In this document: one piece after another, positions 37,552-49,470 of the stretch
How the letters are laid out: each line of letters starts with the position of its first letter
How positions within the stretch are numbered: position 1 is the stretch's first letter
DNA from: Circinella minor
Taxonomy: Eukaryota > Mucoromycota > Mucoromycetes > Mucorales > Lichtheimiaceae
DNA length: 64,000 nt
Direction: 5' to 3'
Assembly (NCBI GenBank): GCA_016758965.1
Contig: JAEPRB010000011.1
Location: 124,001-188,000 of the forward strand
Translations under genes and position numbers: made by a program
The notes under the pieces: generated by a model
Seen by the model: the letters and a program-made list of their open reading frames with translations, nothing else
Database searches by the model: none
Told to the model about the DNA's origin: nothing

Positions 37552-38706
37552 GTTTTTGGTTCATTTTTATACATACATACTACACAAGTCTTTTTTCCCC
37601 CTTTCTTCTTTTTCTTTCTTCTTTCTTTGTTTTCCTCACGCACAATATAAATATGTATACACTTCAATCATACCGTACAGCACACAAAAAACCACTCCAC
37701 TAAGCCATCTATATAAATATTTACATACCCCCCTTTTTTTCTTTTCAGATCAGAAAAAAAAGAGCCTCCTTACATAGAATTTTTCTTTCCGTTTGCTTGA
37801 AAAAAAAACATTTATACATTTTGTTCTTTTTTTCCTATTGGTTATCGAGATTATATTTATTAGTTGAAAATTACTTCTCAATTAACATGTGATAAATTGT
37901 TTGAGTTATAGTTAATGTCTTTTCTATCCTAAACGAATTAGTCAATAATACTAGAAATTCTATTTTTGTAACTTCTATTATTTTTCACTGCTAATGCATA
38001 AATCCATCCATTACTGATTTTATATGGGCATTTTCTTCTTTTCTTTATACATATATAGGTATTTTACCACTTTGTGTTGATTAATTAAAGAGTTACGACT
38101 CTCAGTTTCTCTAACCAAATGTTTTTTTTTTCGCCAATACAAATGTCACGATTGACATGAACAATCTCTCTGCTATATATCGAGTTGTTCCATAGGGCGT
38201 TATTATTAAAATTGACAAGCAAATGTACCACAGAAGGTCTACGTAGGATGGTATAGCACATGATGTATTTGGAGTTCCTATGATGGCTTATTTAACTTAT
38301 AATAACGCTGAAGTTTTTTTATTTATACAATGTTGATGTAGTTACTATTTTCTTAGTAGAATAATGAAATATGCTATGTGATTTATCATTGAACAACTAA
38401 ATGTGCTACAAGCTTTGATAGGTTTCAATTCATGTTTGATTATTTTTTGTTATAATGACACATTGAGAACGAAAATCAATCGTTCCAAATAGAAATGCAA
38501 ATAGGTTTTATACTTGCCCTGAAAGTTCGATTTGCTAAATTTACTTTGAGATTTTAATTTTCAGACATAAACTTAATCAATCAGACAAGCCCAAAATAAG
38601 AAAACGAAAAGGAACTCCGATGAAAGACTGAAGAAAAAAAAATCTTTTGAGCCTGTCAACCTTTTTTTTTTTCTTCCTCTTCCCCGCTATATCGTTAATA
38701 ACAACA
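37552..38706. other. Intergenic between RasGEF and lysyl-tRNA synthetase
   Basis: 1.15 kb, T/C-rich just after the RasGEF stop and again directly before 38707 (T run and CTTCCTCTTCCCC at about 38660-38690). No gene was seen. Confidence 0.5.
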
Positions 38707-40908
38707 ATGTCGAGTACTGACGCTGCTGCAGCCGCCGCTGTTAATGAGAAGAATCTTCAAAAGGATCCCGTTACCGGTGAAATGATTTCCAAATCGTATG
38801 TGAATTGTCATTAAAAAATTATATTTAATTTTAGAATTCTTAAAATAATAATAATAAATTTGTTTTGTTTTTCTAACCATTTGTAAATAACAAAATGTAG
38901 GGAACTCAAGAGACGTCAAAAGCAACGCGAAAAAGAAGCTGCCAAGGCTGCCAAGGCTGCTAGCGCTCCCCAAACTACCGAAAAAAAGAAGAGTGCTGAA
39001 GAAGGAGAAGAAGAACTTAACCCCAACGTAAATAATGATAATAATGATAATAATAGTAATTATGCTGCAGAACTACCATCATTTTTTTGAGGGCAAAAAT
39101 AATTAACACAAATAGTTTTTTCTCGCAATATAGCAATACTTTGAGTTACGCAGCAAAACTATTCAAGCTCATCGTGAGGATCAAAGCCCCAACCCTTACC
39201 CTCACAAGTTCCAAGTTGAGTTGTCAATCCCTGAATTTATCGCCAAGTATAGCAACCTTGAAACTGGTGATCGTTTAGATGATCAAGTTATTACCGTTGC
39301 TGGTCGTATCCACAACAAGCGTGCTTCCGGTGCCAAGCTTCGTTTCTACGATTTGCACGGTGAAGGTGTTAAGATCCAAATCATGGCCTCTGCACAAGAT
39401 AACGAAGGTGATGACTACGTCAAGACCCACGACTTGCTTCGTCGTGGTGATATTGTTGGTGTCCGTGGTGTTCCCGGTAAGACCAAGCGTGGTGAATTGT
39501 CCATTTTCCCCAAGCAAGTCCAACTCTTGTCTCCTTGTTTGCGTATGTTGCCCAAGGCCCATTATGGTTTTAAGGATCAAGAATTGCGATACCGCCAACG
39601 TTATTTGGATTTGATCATGAACAACTTTGTTCGTGACAAGTTCATTACCCGTTCCAAGATCATTACCTACTTGCGCTCTTTCTTGGATACCCGTGGTTTC
39701 TTGGAAGTCGAAACCCCCATGATGAACATCATTGCTGGTGGTGCCACCGCTAAGCCTTTCATTACTCATCATAACGATTTGCATTTGGATATGTTTATGC
39801 GTATTGCTCCCGAATTGTACTTGAAGATGTTGACTGTAGGTGGTTTGGATCGTGTATATGAAATTGGTCGTCAATTCCGTAACGAAGGCATTGACATGAC
39901 CCATAACCCTGAATTCACCACTTGTGAATTCTACTGGGCTTATGCTGATATGTATGATGTCATGCAACTTACTGAAGATTTACTTTCCGGTATGGTCAAG
40001 AAGTTGTTTGGTACTTACAAGATCGAATATCATCCTGAAGGTCCCGAAGGTCCTACTATGGATTTGGATTTTACCCCTCCTTTCCGTCGCGTTGATATGA
40101 TCGGCACTTTGGAAGAAAAGCTCAACGTCAAGTTCCCTCCTTCTGAAGAACTTCACACTGATGAAACCAACAAGTTCTTGAGCGATCTTTGTACTAAGAA
40201 TGGTGTCGAATGTAGTGCTCCACGAACCAACGCTCGTATGCTTGATAAGGTATATATATTGATGAATGGGAAGAAGGAATAGATATTTGAATATGAAAAA
40301 AAAGAAAAAAGTATACACAAATTTTATATAGTTTCTAAATTATATACATTTCTTTAAAAAAATCACTATAGCTTGTTGGTGAATATATCGAAGTTGATTG
40401 TATTTCTCCTACATTCATTATGCGTCATCCTATGATGATGTCTCCTTTGGCCAAGAAGGATCGTGAACGTCCAGGTCTCTGTGAACGTTTCGAATGTTTC
40501 GTCGCTACCAAGGAAATTTGTAACGCCTACACCGAATTGAACGATCCTTTCGATCAACGTGAGCGTTTCGCACAACAAGCCAAGGATAAGGATGCTGGTG
40601 ATGATGAAGCACAAATGATTGATGAAAACTTCTGTCAAGCTCTTGAATATGGTTTACCACCTACTGGTGGTTGGGGTATGGGTATTGATCGTGTTGCCAT
40701 GTTCTTGACCAACTCTAACAACATCAAGGTAAGAAAGGAATTATTTAAAACAACTAGGATATGTGTGAAAGGGTTAAGAAATGAAAATAATAATAATGTT
40801 GGATGTTGGATATTAATTATATTATTATTATTTTATTTTATTGTATATGTATAATGTTTATAGGAGGTACTTTTATTCCCTGCCATGAAGCCTGAAGAAA
40901 ACAACTAA
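38707..40908 (+). CDS. KRS1: Lysyl-tRNA synthetase, cytosolic
   Basis: Five exons, 38707-38795, 38901-39027, 39134-40249, 40372-40728 and 40864-40908, in phase, give 577 residues, the usual length for eukaryotic class IIb LysRS. The enzyme charges tRNA-Lys with lysine using ATP. A Lys/Ala-rich extension (about residues 30-60, [20 protein letters not shown]) is the typical tRNA-binding tail. An OB-fold anticodon-binding domain follows ([20 protein letters not shown]), then the catalytic core with motif 1 ([14 protein letters not shown]), motif 2 ([23 protein letters not shown] at about 320-323) and motif 3 ([16 protein letters not shown] at about 544-559). There is no mitochondrial presequence. 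The last exon encodes only 14 residues, [14 protein letters not shown]. Codon choice is unlike its neighbours, strongly preferring AAC, AAG, CCC, GTC and CGT, as expected for a highly expressed gene. Confidence 0.97.
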
Positions 40909-41742
40909 AAAAAATAATAGTTCTTGTAATAAATTCGTAAATAGTTATTTTATACATTTTGATCCTCTTTTTTTTTTTTAAAAAAAAACAACAAAAATAA
41001 CAAAAAATAAAATTTTATTTGTTTTATTATTTATTACCTGTAAACAAAAATATGAGAAATGTGTGTGACCAGGATTGGGGATTATTTGTCACCATGACAA
41101 TATATTTCTTAATATATCAGCGTATGAAAAGATTTGTATAGCTTCGCAAGTAATTGTTCCGAAAGTTTTAGACGAAAAAATAAATACATCAAGAAAAGAT
41201 TTTTTTCTAACTTTGTAGTCTAGTAACATATTTTATATAATTCGAAGGGTGTTTTTCATTATCTATTTGCAAACTTGTAAAGATCTAAAGCGATAAATTA
41301 TATTTTTAATCAAAACCAGTTATATATTTAAATAATGTTATGTATGAATCCGACTTCCTGGGATAATTTACATTTACATAGAGTGAATTGATCCATCAAG
41401 ATGTTGATTTTTTTTTTCGGGTTATGGCTGAGCACCTGTGCTACATTATTTTAATTGTCTTATATGGTAAAAGCATACACCCACGTACTCTTTGACACCA
41501 TAAAAAGCAAAAACTATGTATATGTAGAAAGAAATGTCTATTCTCGGAAGACATACGTCGACTTCCCAATATACGTAGAAATACGCCTCATTAAATCCCA
41601 TATTTATCACACAATACTGTGTATTTATCTTTCCAACTACGTATAAGCCATAGAGCGAACCAAAAATATATAAATAATAAACTTCTGCGATCCATAAAAA
41701 TATTGCTTGAAAATAATAATACGTACAACAAAAAACAATAAC
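40909..41742. other. Intergenic between KRS1 and SDR gene
   Basis: 0.83 kb with AATAAA-type words just after the KRS1 stop (about 40928) and A/T runs at 40968-41015. The TATA-like word ATATATAAATAAT lies at about 41667, some 75 bp before the next ATG. No gene was recognised. Confidence 0.5.
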
Positions 41743-42755
41743 ATGTCAAAAATTATTTTACTCACAGGCGGTAGTGGTGGTCTTGGTCGTTCAGCTGCAA
41801 AGCAATTACTTTCTGAAGGTCATACTGTGGTGATTACCGGTCGATCACAAGAAAAACTTAAACAAGCGATCAAATGGATCAATCCTTCTAATCCAGAACG
41901 TTTACATACAATTACTCTGGACTTGGAAAGTCTAGTATCCATCCAAGATGCCGTAGAATCTTTCAAGTCATTGGGATTTTCGACACTTGACGTTCTTATC
42001 AACAATGCGGGTTGTACAACCGTTGATCTCGAATATGTAAAAGATACTAAAAGAGTAGAAAAAACTGTTTTTACGAATGCAATTGGTCCTTGGTATGTTT
42101 ATAAATTCATTCTTTCATTATTTTTTCGAAATATATATTCAGCATGACAACGACTAATTATATACTATACATTATGCGCTTTTTGGTACTGTTTATAAGG
42201 TATTTGACTGTTCTATTACGTTCTCTTATTACACCGGGTGGCCGTGTTTTATTTATTACATCTGGTCTTCATGATCCCAAATCTGATAGTGTTTTTAAGG
42301 CTATTGGTAATTCTGCAGTCAACGATCCTAATTTACTTGATTTGCTCGATGGAAAATCAAACTACGATGGATTGGGGTACTACAAAATTAGTAAACTTGC
42401 TGTAGTTTGGATTACATACATGATGGCAAAACAGTTCCCAGAAATTTCTATCAACACAAGTGATCCCGGATACGTCCCCATTACAGATTTGAATCGTGAA
42501 CGACCTTGGATATTCCGTGCAATAATGAAGATTAGTCGCCACTTTCTGCGTGAAGCGGTGTCAGAGGAACAATGTATATCAGAGTACGTATATTATACAA
42601 CAAGTAAAGAGCTTGATGGTGTTACTAGTAAATACTTTACGTATGGTAAAGAGACAAAAAGCTCGGAGCGGTCCTATAATGTAGAAGAAGCAATTGAATT
42701 TTGGAATCTTACTTGTGAAATTTGTAATATTCCAAAACTCGCTTTAAAAGATTGA
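41743..42755 (+). CDS. Classical short-chain dehydrogenase/reductase
   Basis: Exons 41743-42092 and 42200-42755 (107-bp phase-2 intron) give 301 residues. All classical SDR hallmarks are present: the nucleotide loop TGGSGGLG at residues 8-15, an arginine after the second strand (TGRS) that suggests NADP preference, NNAG at 87-90, the catalytic serine in ITSG (Ser138) and the YxxxK pair Tyr178-Lys182 in YYKISK. SDPGYVPIT fits the conserved PG motif after the active site. Size and order resemble WW-domain-oxidoreductase- or retinol-dehydrogenase-like SDRs, but the substrate cannot be told. The frame upstream (to 41707) has no ATG, so the start at 41743 is firm. Confidence 0.92.
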
Positions 42756-43724
42756 TCTATTTTATTCATTAGATACGTAGACAGTAGCATTTTTTCCCCT
42801 CTCTCTCTGACCTTCAATTTCATTACATATATGTAGAACTTATTTGTTACAAACCTTCTAAATTAAGACATAATAAAAAGATGCATACCTGATATTTATA
42901 ATTTCGATGGACACAATTTACTTTTTTCCTTTTTATATACTACGTAATATTTTACGTATCGGCCATTTTTCTTACTTATTACAAGAGATTAGTGTAATTT
43001 TTACTAATATAGTTATTCTTAAATTTATCTCATAATAAAATAAATACGTATATTAAAGCGATATGTTTTTTTTTTATTTTATTATGGATGTTGTTTGTAT
43101 ATAGCTTACTCAAAGACCCGATATGATATGCAAAGTAATCTGCACTGACCTTTACATCGCTGTTAACACCCAGCATATATTTTTCTATATAAACAAATAA
43201 GTAGTATATGCTCGCAAAAGCTGAAACATAAATGTGAGTATGACATGTTAGTTTATAATAGCGGTAACTTGTTTTCTTTTAGTTTTTTTCTTTTTCTCTC
43301 AATTTAAACTTAGTATGCTTCAGGAGAAGCAACGAAAACAATAAGCAAGTAAGCTGTTGTACGTATGTTAGAGTAAGTGGATAATTGTATATAAAAGAAA
43401 CAGGAAGCTGAAGGTGATATATACAAGAGATTTTTTTTTATTTAATCGTTCAACGTTTTTTTTTTTCACTTCCATTATAGTTTTTGAACTAGAAAAAAAC
43501 ATGCAGCGTGACTATTAATATGTAATAAAGAGAAGAACTTTTTAGCTACTAGCTATACCTTAATTCGACACCTTCATTACGTATTATTATCTAAGATAAT
43601 ATTAACATGCGATTATTGGGAAGAGAAACTACAATATCGTGGCTCATCTGGAGATGGTAACGAAAAATTCTTGACTTAAAAATTCTTTTATTACCCGGCC
43701 AATTTAGTATGGATGTGTTATATG
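42756..43724. other. Intergenic 5' flank of the LINE insertion
   Basis: AT-rich DNA with T runs and repeated TACGTA-type words (about 42890-42960, 43045-43055). No gene was seen. The retrotransposon is inserted at its right end. Confidence 0.5.
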
Positions 43725-43738
43725 TATTACTTATCATA
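43725..43738. repeat. Left target-site duplication of LINE
   Basis: TATTACTTATCATA, identical over 14 bases to 45972-45985. The bases just outside the match differ, which defines the 5' junction of the inserted element at 43739. Confidence 0.9.
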
Positions 43739-45971
43739 ATGTTGGAACTGGTCTTATATTCCTTTATCATGGCGTACTGCCCAAGTAGTACCAATATATA
43801 AAAAAGATGATCCTACTATTGCAAATAATTACAGACCAATTAGTCTGACCAATGTATTTCGTAAAATATTGGAGCGATGTTTACTACCGAAACTCATGCA
43901 AGCCATGCCAAGTCTTGATATTGCACAAGGAGGATTCCGCCGTCATCGGGGAGCACTTGATCAAGCCTTCTCGCTTCACATGCTAATACAAGAATATACA
44001 AGACAATATAACGAGCCAATTGTGTATTGCTTTATGGACATCTCTGGTGCTTACGATGGTGTCAATCGAGACATAATATGGTCAACGTTGCAGAATTACC
44101 TGCCGAGCGCTCTGTTCCATATAGTCCGCCACATGTTTGATGATGTACGAATTGCTGTAATTTTACAAAATTTTCAATCAAGATATATATATCCAAAACG
44201 TGGTGTTTTACAAGGATCTATTCTTAGCCCACTTTTATATGCAGTATTTATTAACTCTCTTCCACGGAGACTTCGTATCCGACTAATGTCAAAAGGTACA
44301 CACCCTCTTCTAATTCGCACAACACCAACAAACAATCTTAATGAAGAATCAGCACAATCGCAATTATACCAAGGTGGGAAACATGGAAGGCCTAAAAAAC
44401 ATAGACCAGACAGAGAACAAACCCTAGTTTCTTCTCTCTTGTATGCAGACGATGTCGTCCTTTTGGGATCACCTAGTGATATGGTTCATTTGCTTTCAAT
44501 TGCCGAACAACATTCAAAGGAGCTCGGGTATCGTTGGCACCCTGGTAAATGTGCAATTATAAAACCACCACAAGACATAACAATCAATCTTCAACACCAA
44601 AGACCAAGTAATTTTACCTTGTATAACACTCCACTCACTGAAGTCTCCACCTTTCAATACCTTGGCATACCTTTTAACTACAAAGGTATTGACATCGACA
44701 TGCTCATCAGCCAACGCATCTCAAAAGCCATCAGCAATATGGCATTACTACGTCAACTTGGCATCCATCAATATGGTGTGGGCCTATGGCCTGCTCTACG
44801 TGCCTATAGAACGTTTGTCCGTCCTGTACTTGAGTATGGATTAGCAATAGTACCACTATCACCAACAAATCAAAAACAACTCAATAAAGCACAAGAAGGA
44901 TGTATTAAAATGGTATTGAATAGGAATATAGGTAAACAGTTTCCAACAATCATTCCTATGGTATTAGCTGACCTCCCCTCTATGCAATCAAGAAGTCGCA
45001 CCTTACAGCTTAAATTCCTAGTTCGACTCCAATCGCTACCAGTAACAACCATGGCACGAGCGGTCGAGCTTTCATTTTTATGGAACAAACAACAACACGA
45101 TTATTGGAAAAAACTCTCTATAAATAATCCTTACCTCAAGCTATATAAACAACTAAAAAACCAACCAGAAGCACCACAATGTCCAATCAAGGATACAGTA
45201 AAAAAAAAACGCGACAAAGAATATACTGACCGAGGCAAAAACAGGAAAACAGTACAATGTCTTGGAACCGACCGCCGCATTGACCCAATTCTTTATTTAC
45301 CAGTTACCTCAAGAGATCGACATCGTTTAATTAAATGGCGTATGCACTGGCTTCCTTCATACCCACTACAAGACTGTCGATGTGGTGCAACAGCAGCTAC
45401 CAGAGAACATTATACTACCTGCTCTCTTCTGCAACATCTTTTAAAAAACCTACTCGAAGCGTTTGGCCCTATTACAAACTTGGTTTCACCTCAACAACCT
45501 CTCGATCATATTCTCAATAGGTTACCACGTTCCGAAGTTGGCCTTACCCTTGGTAAATGGCAATCCACTTGGCCCGCCTTACTTCATGTACTCCGGGAAA
45601 TCGACAGGCTCAGTCATCATGCTGACACATATAATTATGTTGAAGAACCAGCACCTGAAGAAGCACTTCAGGCAACCACCTCAATTTCATCCCCTCCCAA
45701 CATATAAGCTTATATTTGTAACTCTTCACTTACCATGTACATTGTCTTCTTATTAATACCTTAGTTCAACATCTTCTCATTACTCCCCGACTACTCCTCC
45801 ACCAAACTTTTTTCCCATTAAGGGTTTTTTTTTAGTTATGGTAGCAACGCTTTTAATATTCATTTTTATATATAATCTTATCCCTTTGTACCGCAAGGAA
45901 GCGACTGTATGTCTATAGACGAATGTCACTTAGTCTTCCATAATAAATAAACAAAAAAAAAAAATTTCAAC
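43739..45971 (+). mobile_element. 5'-truncated non-LTR (LINE-type) retrotransposon
   Basis: A 2.23-kb insertion bounded by a perfect 14-bp direct repeat. It starts inside the reverse transcriptase coding region, carries the rest of that frame, a 3' UTR of about 240 bp with AATAAA near 45942-45948, and an A12 tract at 45953-45964. Seven bases (TTTCAAC) separate the A tract from the right-hand duplication. No LTRs are visible. 5' truncation, A tail and a target-site duplication of this length are the signature of target-primed reverse transcription. The uninterrupted frame and perfect duplication suggest a fairly young insertion. Being truncated, it lacks the endonuclease and cannot be autonomous. 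The LINE clade was not assigned. Confidence 0.93.
43740..45707 (+). pseudogene. Truncated LINE ORF2: reverse transcriptase and C-terminal Cys/His motif
   Basis: An uninterrupted 655-residue frame that starts directly at the truncation point, with no start codon of its own. The next codon upstream in this frame is a TAA inside the target-site duplication, i.e. host DNA. Reverse transcriptase blocks in order are VVPIYKKDD, NNYRPISLTN, GGFRRHRG, the first catalytic aspartate in FMDISGAYDGV (Asp at about 100), GVLQGSILSPLLY, the second catalytic block LLYADDVVLLG (YADD at about 235-238) and FQYLGIPFN. The C-terminal part has a Cys-x-Cys...His...Cys arrangement (C546, C548, H557, C561) typical of the zinc-binding end of many LINE ORF2 proteins. 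The apurinic-type endonuclease that should precede the RT is missing because of the truncation. No stop or frameshift was found within the retained part. Confidence 0.92.
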
Positions 45972-45985
45972 TATTACTTATCATA
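45972..45985. repeat. Right target-site duplication of LINE
   Basis: TATTACTTATCATA, identical to 43725-43738, beginning seven bases after the A12 tract of the element. Confidence 0.9.
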
Positions 45986-46965
45986 TATCTGCTTCTCTTG
46001 AAACATAAAAATAAAAGCTAATGGGGTTCACAATGTTTCATTATATACTGAGATATTGATTATCTTATCGATGATGATAGGAATTTAAGCTATGATATTA
46101 GTATAATTGGTGTGGGATAGACCAACAGTTGCTAATAGTTGTAGTATGTTGGTATACTTTTTTGTTTAACAACTTATTGAAATCCATAACAAAATTCGTT
46201 GATTGAATGTATTATTATTATTATTTTAGAGTACGCAGTGTTGAATTACATAGGACATATAAATAGATGAATGCTTGGTATATTGAATCCCTGTAGATCC
46301 ATCATGATTATATGGATGTATGTCAATAGTTTTGCAAGTTTTATCGGATCCTCAACAGTATTCCAATGCTTTGATGAGTGTCTTGTCGCCATTGGCAATT
46401 TTGCAATTAAAGAACAATAATGACAATAGAATACTTTTTCTAATGTCAATCGATGTACTATTTTGCTGACAAAAATCTAGTATAAAATACTAAAGTCCCC
46501 TATAATACTTCGTATTCTTTTTCAGATGGGTATCTGTCAATCCTCAATCTCATGTTTTTTATGAACTTTATTATTATTATCCCTCTGTTATCTCTTACCA
46601 CTGCTTGTTTGGTGGTGGTATCAAAGACTGACATCATGTTGGAGAGATAACAACAATAATCCATTAGTATCATCTAAAATTGCTGCTGAATACCTATAGG
46701 TGCGTTTCTAAGAAAAGGATTAATGTTCGCGTATTACACAATGCGCAACAAACCTTGGCGTGATGTCAAGTGATTACCTTGGTAACACAAGAAAATTTGA
46801 ACTGATATGTACACAAACCAACAACACCTTTCATCCTTTATACACGAGGTGTGTGTGTGTGTGTGTGTGTATTTATCGCTCCTCCTCTCTCTCTTTCTTT
46901 TCCACATTTTTTTTATACCTATTTTTATTTCTACATTGATTGCGCACAATTCAGAAATACATAAT
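45986..46965. other. Intergenic between LINE and F-box gene 4
   Basis: About 1 kb without a supported gene. It contains a (GT)11 run at 46849-46870 and a pyrimidine-rich leader. An in-frame ATG at 46807 would extend the F-box protein by 53 residues translated from this leader. Confidence 0.45.
46849..46870. repeat. (GT)11 microsatellite in leader of F-box gene 4
   Basis: Eleven perfect GT units followed by a CT-rich tract, about 100 bp before the ATG at 46966. If translation began at 46807 it would encode alternating Cys/Val. Confidence 0.9.
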
Positions 46966-49236
46966 ATGGCATGGAACAAACATTATAACAATGGGAGCGC
47001 AGCACTTTATCATCATGACTATGATTGTGCCATTCAACAAATGACTATGGCTATCGAAGCATTTCATCGTAATGAGCTTGTATCCATTTTGGACGTACGA
47101 GCTGAGGCTTATAGCAAAAAAATGGATTTTAAGAGTGCCTTGAATGATGCACGTGATATGATTCACCATGCACCAGAGTCGCCACTCGGATATTTACGCG
47201 CTGGTGATATATATACGGTACAATCTAATTATGGTGAAGCAATTGATATATACGATTTGGGTTTATTATCAACTAGTATGACAAGCGATAGTAACATTAC
47301 TGTTGTATCAGAACAAGTAGAATTGATAAAGAAAAGAAAACAAGAAGCAGAAGCAAAACAATATCGTCGTTTAGATTTTATGCAAGTTTTACCATTTGAC
47401 GTTATTTCACTTATATTAGAAGAACTCGGTAATAATAACGATGGGCATGGAGGAATAGAAATATGGATCATATGTTTGGATGTATGTCGTCGATGGAGAG
47501 AAATAATACCACGATGTATTTTGACTCGCCATTTGGATATTAAGTTATGGGGTAAAGATGAAAAGCATGATCAGCATGTGGCCCACTTGTTGGGCCCGTG
47601 CATTCATTCCATTGGATTTTCCAATATTATGACATCCAATGCTACTCGGTCAGCTTTGAATCTAATGATTGATCGATGTCGAAATATCCGTAATCTTGGT
47701 AAATTATATATATACATATATAGAATAAAGCAAGAAAAAACAACTAGAATATTATTTTGTTGGTAAAATTATCCTTAACGTCATTAACTTCTTTTTTCCT
47801 TCTTGTTTTTTTTATGGATAAAATGTGTGAACGATTATTTGGGTACTATAATAGAATTCAATTTGTGTCAGATAACTAGAGAAGATATGTGGCCTGTGTT
47901 ACGACGAATCGGACACCATTTAACAGATTTACGTATCAATGTTGCGCCAGCAAGTGATTTGACAGTTGATCCATTAATGAAATTATGTCCAAACTTGACG
48001 TCGTTTACTTTTCATACTCCACTTCAACAAATCAGAGGACGTTTTGCGACAAGAGATCAACAAGAAGAACAAGAAGCAGCGTCATCTAATGCACCAACTG
48101 ATACCAGCCTTTTATCTATTACTTACCTTTCCGTTGATGTGAATCAAAATATGTTACCGATAGAGTCATTATTACGTAGATGTCCGAAATTACGTTCTTT
48201 GATTATACCTTATCGACCTGAGCGATACGGACGACAAAGAATTGCTCCAGAACTAGTACTCGATCTTTGTCCAGACTTAGAATATTTTGATTTCCAAGCA
48301 TCTTTGGCACAAGATTCCTATACCCCACCTTCATCCATTACAACATCAACAGTAACAAAAAGAAAACAGCTCCAAGAAACATCATCTTCTGTCACAAACA
48401 ATAATTACAATACTAATAATACAGAAAAATTACGAGAATTATATATCGCCAACTTAGATGGACATTCAGGCGACGTCTTTATGAATACACTAGAACGTAC
48501 ACAGCATACACTAGAACGGCTGCATATTGGTGTAGGTGCTGGAGATGAAGAATTGATGGAATGGACTCGTTTTGGTGGACTTTCCTTTTCCAATTTACAA
48601 TCTTTCCGATGTTCAGTGGCATGTAGCATTGCTTTACTTGTTTCCATGTTACGTCAATGTCCTCAACTCAAGGATTTAGAATTTATAGACGTCCCTAACA
48701 TTAATGACCTTGTATTTGATGCCGTACCAGTCCATTTGCAACGCTTGGCACTTTCACATTGTCATGGTATTAGCGAAGTAGGCCTGGGTAAATTTATTCG
48801 CGACAGTGCTCGTCAGTTACACGAAATTGAGTTGACACAATGTAGAGCTGTTGGGGACGGATTGATGGGGGTTCTTGCTGAAGTAAGTCAATCTTTACGT
48901 ACGATACGACTTGTAGATAACCCTCGAGTCACTCAAAAGGGTCTTTTATGGCTGGTGCAAGGATTGGCGCAAGCACCAGCGGTTCATCTTCATACACTTG
49001 TAATGAAACACATGCAAGATGCTGTCACTGCTTCGGTACTCCATGGTGTGCGTAATCTTCCAAATCTTAAAACAGTAGATATTTCTGGATCTTATAGTGT
49101 TACGGATGTTGCTGTTCAAATGGTTGTGGATCAAAACCCACAATTACAACATTTGATTGTAAATAATTGTATTATGATTACACAGTTGGCGCTTGAATAT
49201 GCTAAAGATCATGTTGCTCATGTTGTTGCGGATTAA
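46966..49236 (+). CDS. F-box/TPR/LRR protein, dispersed copy 4
   Basis: Exons 46966-47698 and 47855-49236 (156-bp phase-1 intron) give 704 residues. TPR-like hairpins fill the first 110 residues (GSAALYHHDYDCAIQQMTMA; ALNDARDMIHHAPESPLGYL). A degenerate F-box follows at about 142-185 (LPFDVISLILEEL, CRRWREIIP). The C-terminal two thirds are canonical leucine-rich repeats with CPxLxxL and LxxCxxIxxxGL units (LSHCHGISEVGLGKF, ITQLALEYAKD), of the Amn1/Pof2 type. The repeats are more regular than in the array at 15-24 kb, and the DCIPG tail of those copies is absent. The ATG at 46966 aligns with the relatives; an upstream ATG at 46807 would add residues from a GT/CT-rich leader. Likely an SCF substrate receptor, target unknown. 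Confidence 0.86.
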
Positions 49237-49470
49237 TGTTTGTGATTAATTATGATTAAAACAGTATTATATATTATTATATTGTATAAATGTACAAATA
49301 TGTGTATCTATTTATGTATCTTTGTATGAACGTGTGAATGAATGAATGGTATGTTGTGTATGGTATCTATATACTTATATGTATGTGGATGTAACAGTGG
49401 TTATTTTTGTATATGCTATTTATAGATTTGTATATTAGTTGTTGTTTTACGTACTTGCTGATTATTACTA

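Noticed and set aside
39275..39967. 230-residue frame on the minus strand opposite lysyl-tRNA synthetase
   Set aside because: It lies wholly inside the conserved KRS1 exon, has no family resemblance, and results from KRS1's biased codon use, which rarely creates stops in this antisense frame.
43591..43740. Continuation of the LINE reverse transcriptase upstream through a frameshift
   Set aside because: The 14-bp duplication places the element boundary at 43739; sequence to the left is host DNA, and the in-frame stop at 43737 lies in the duplication.
46246..46449. 67-codon minus-strand frame ending MMDLQGFNIPSIHLF
   Set aside because: It looks slightly protein-like but is short, starts without context and matches no family I can name. 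It may be a relic.
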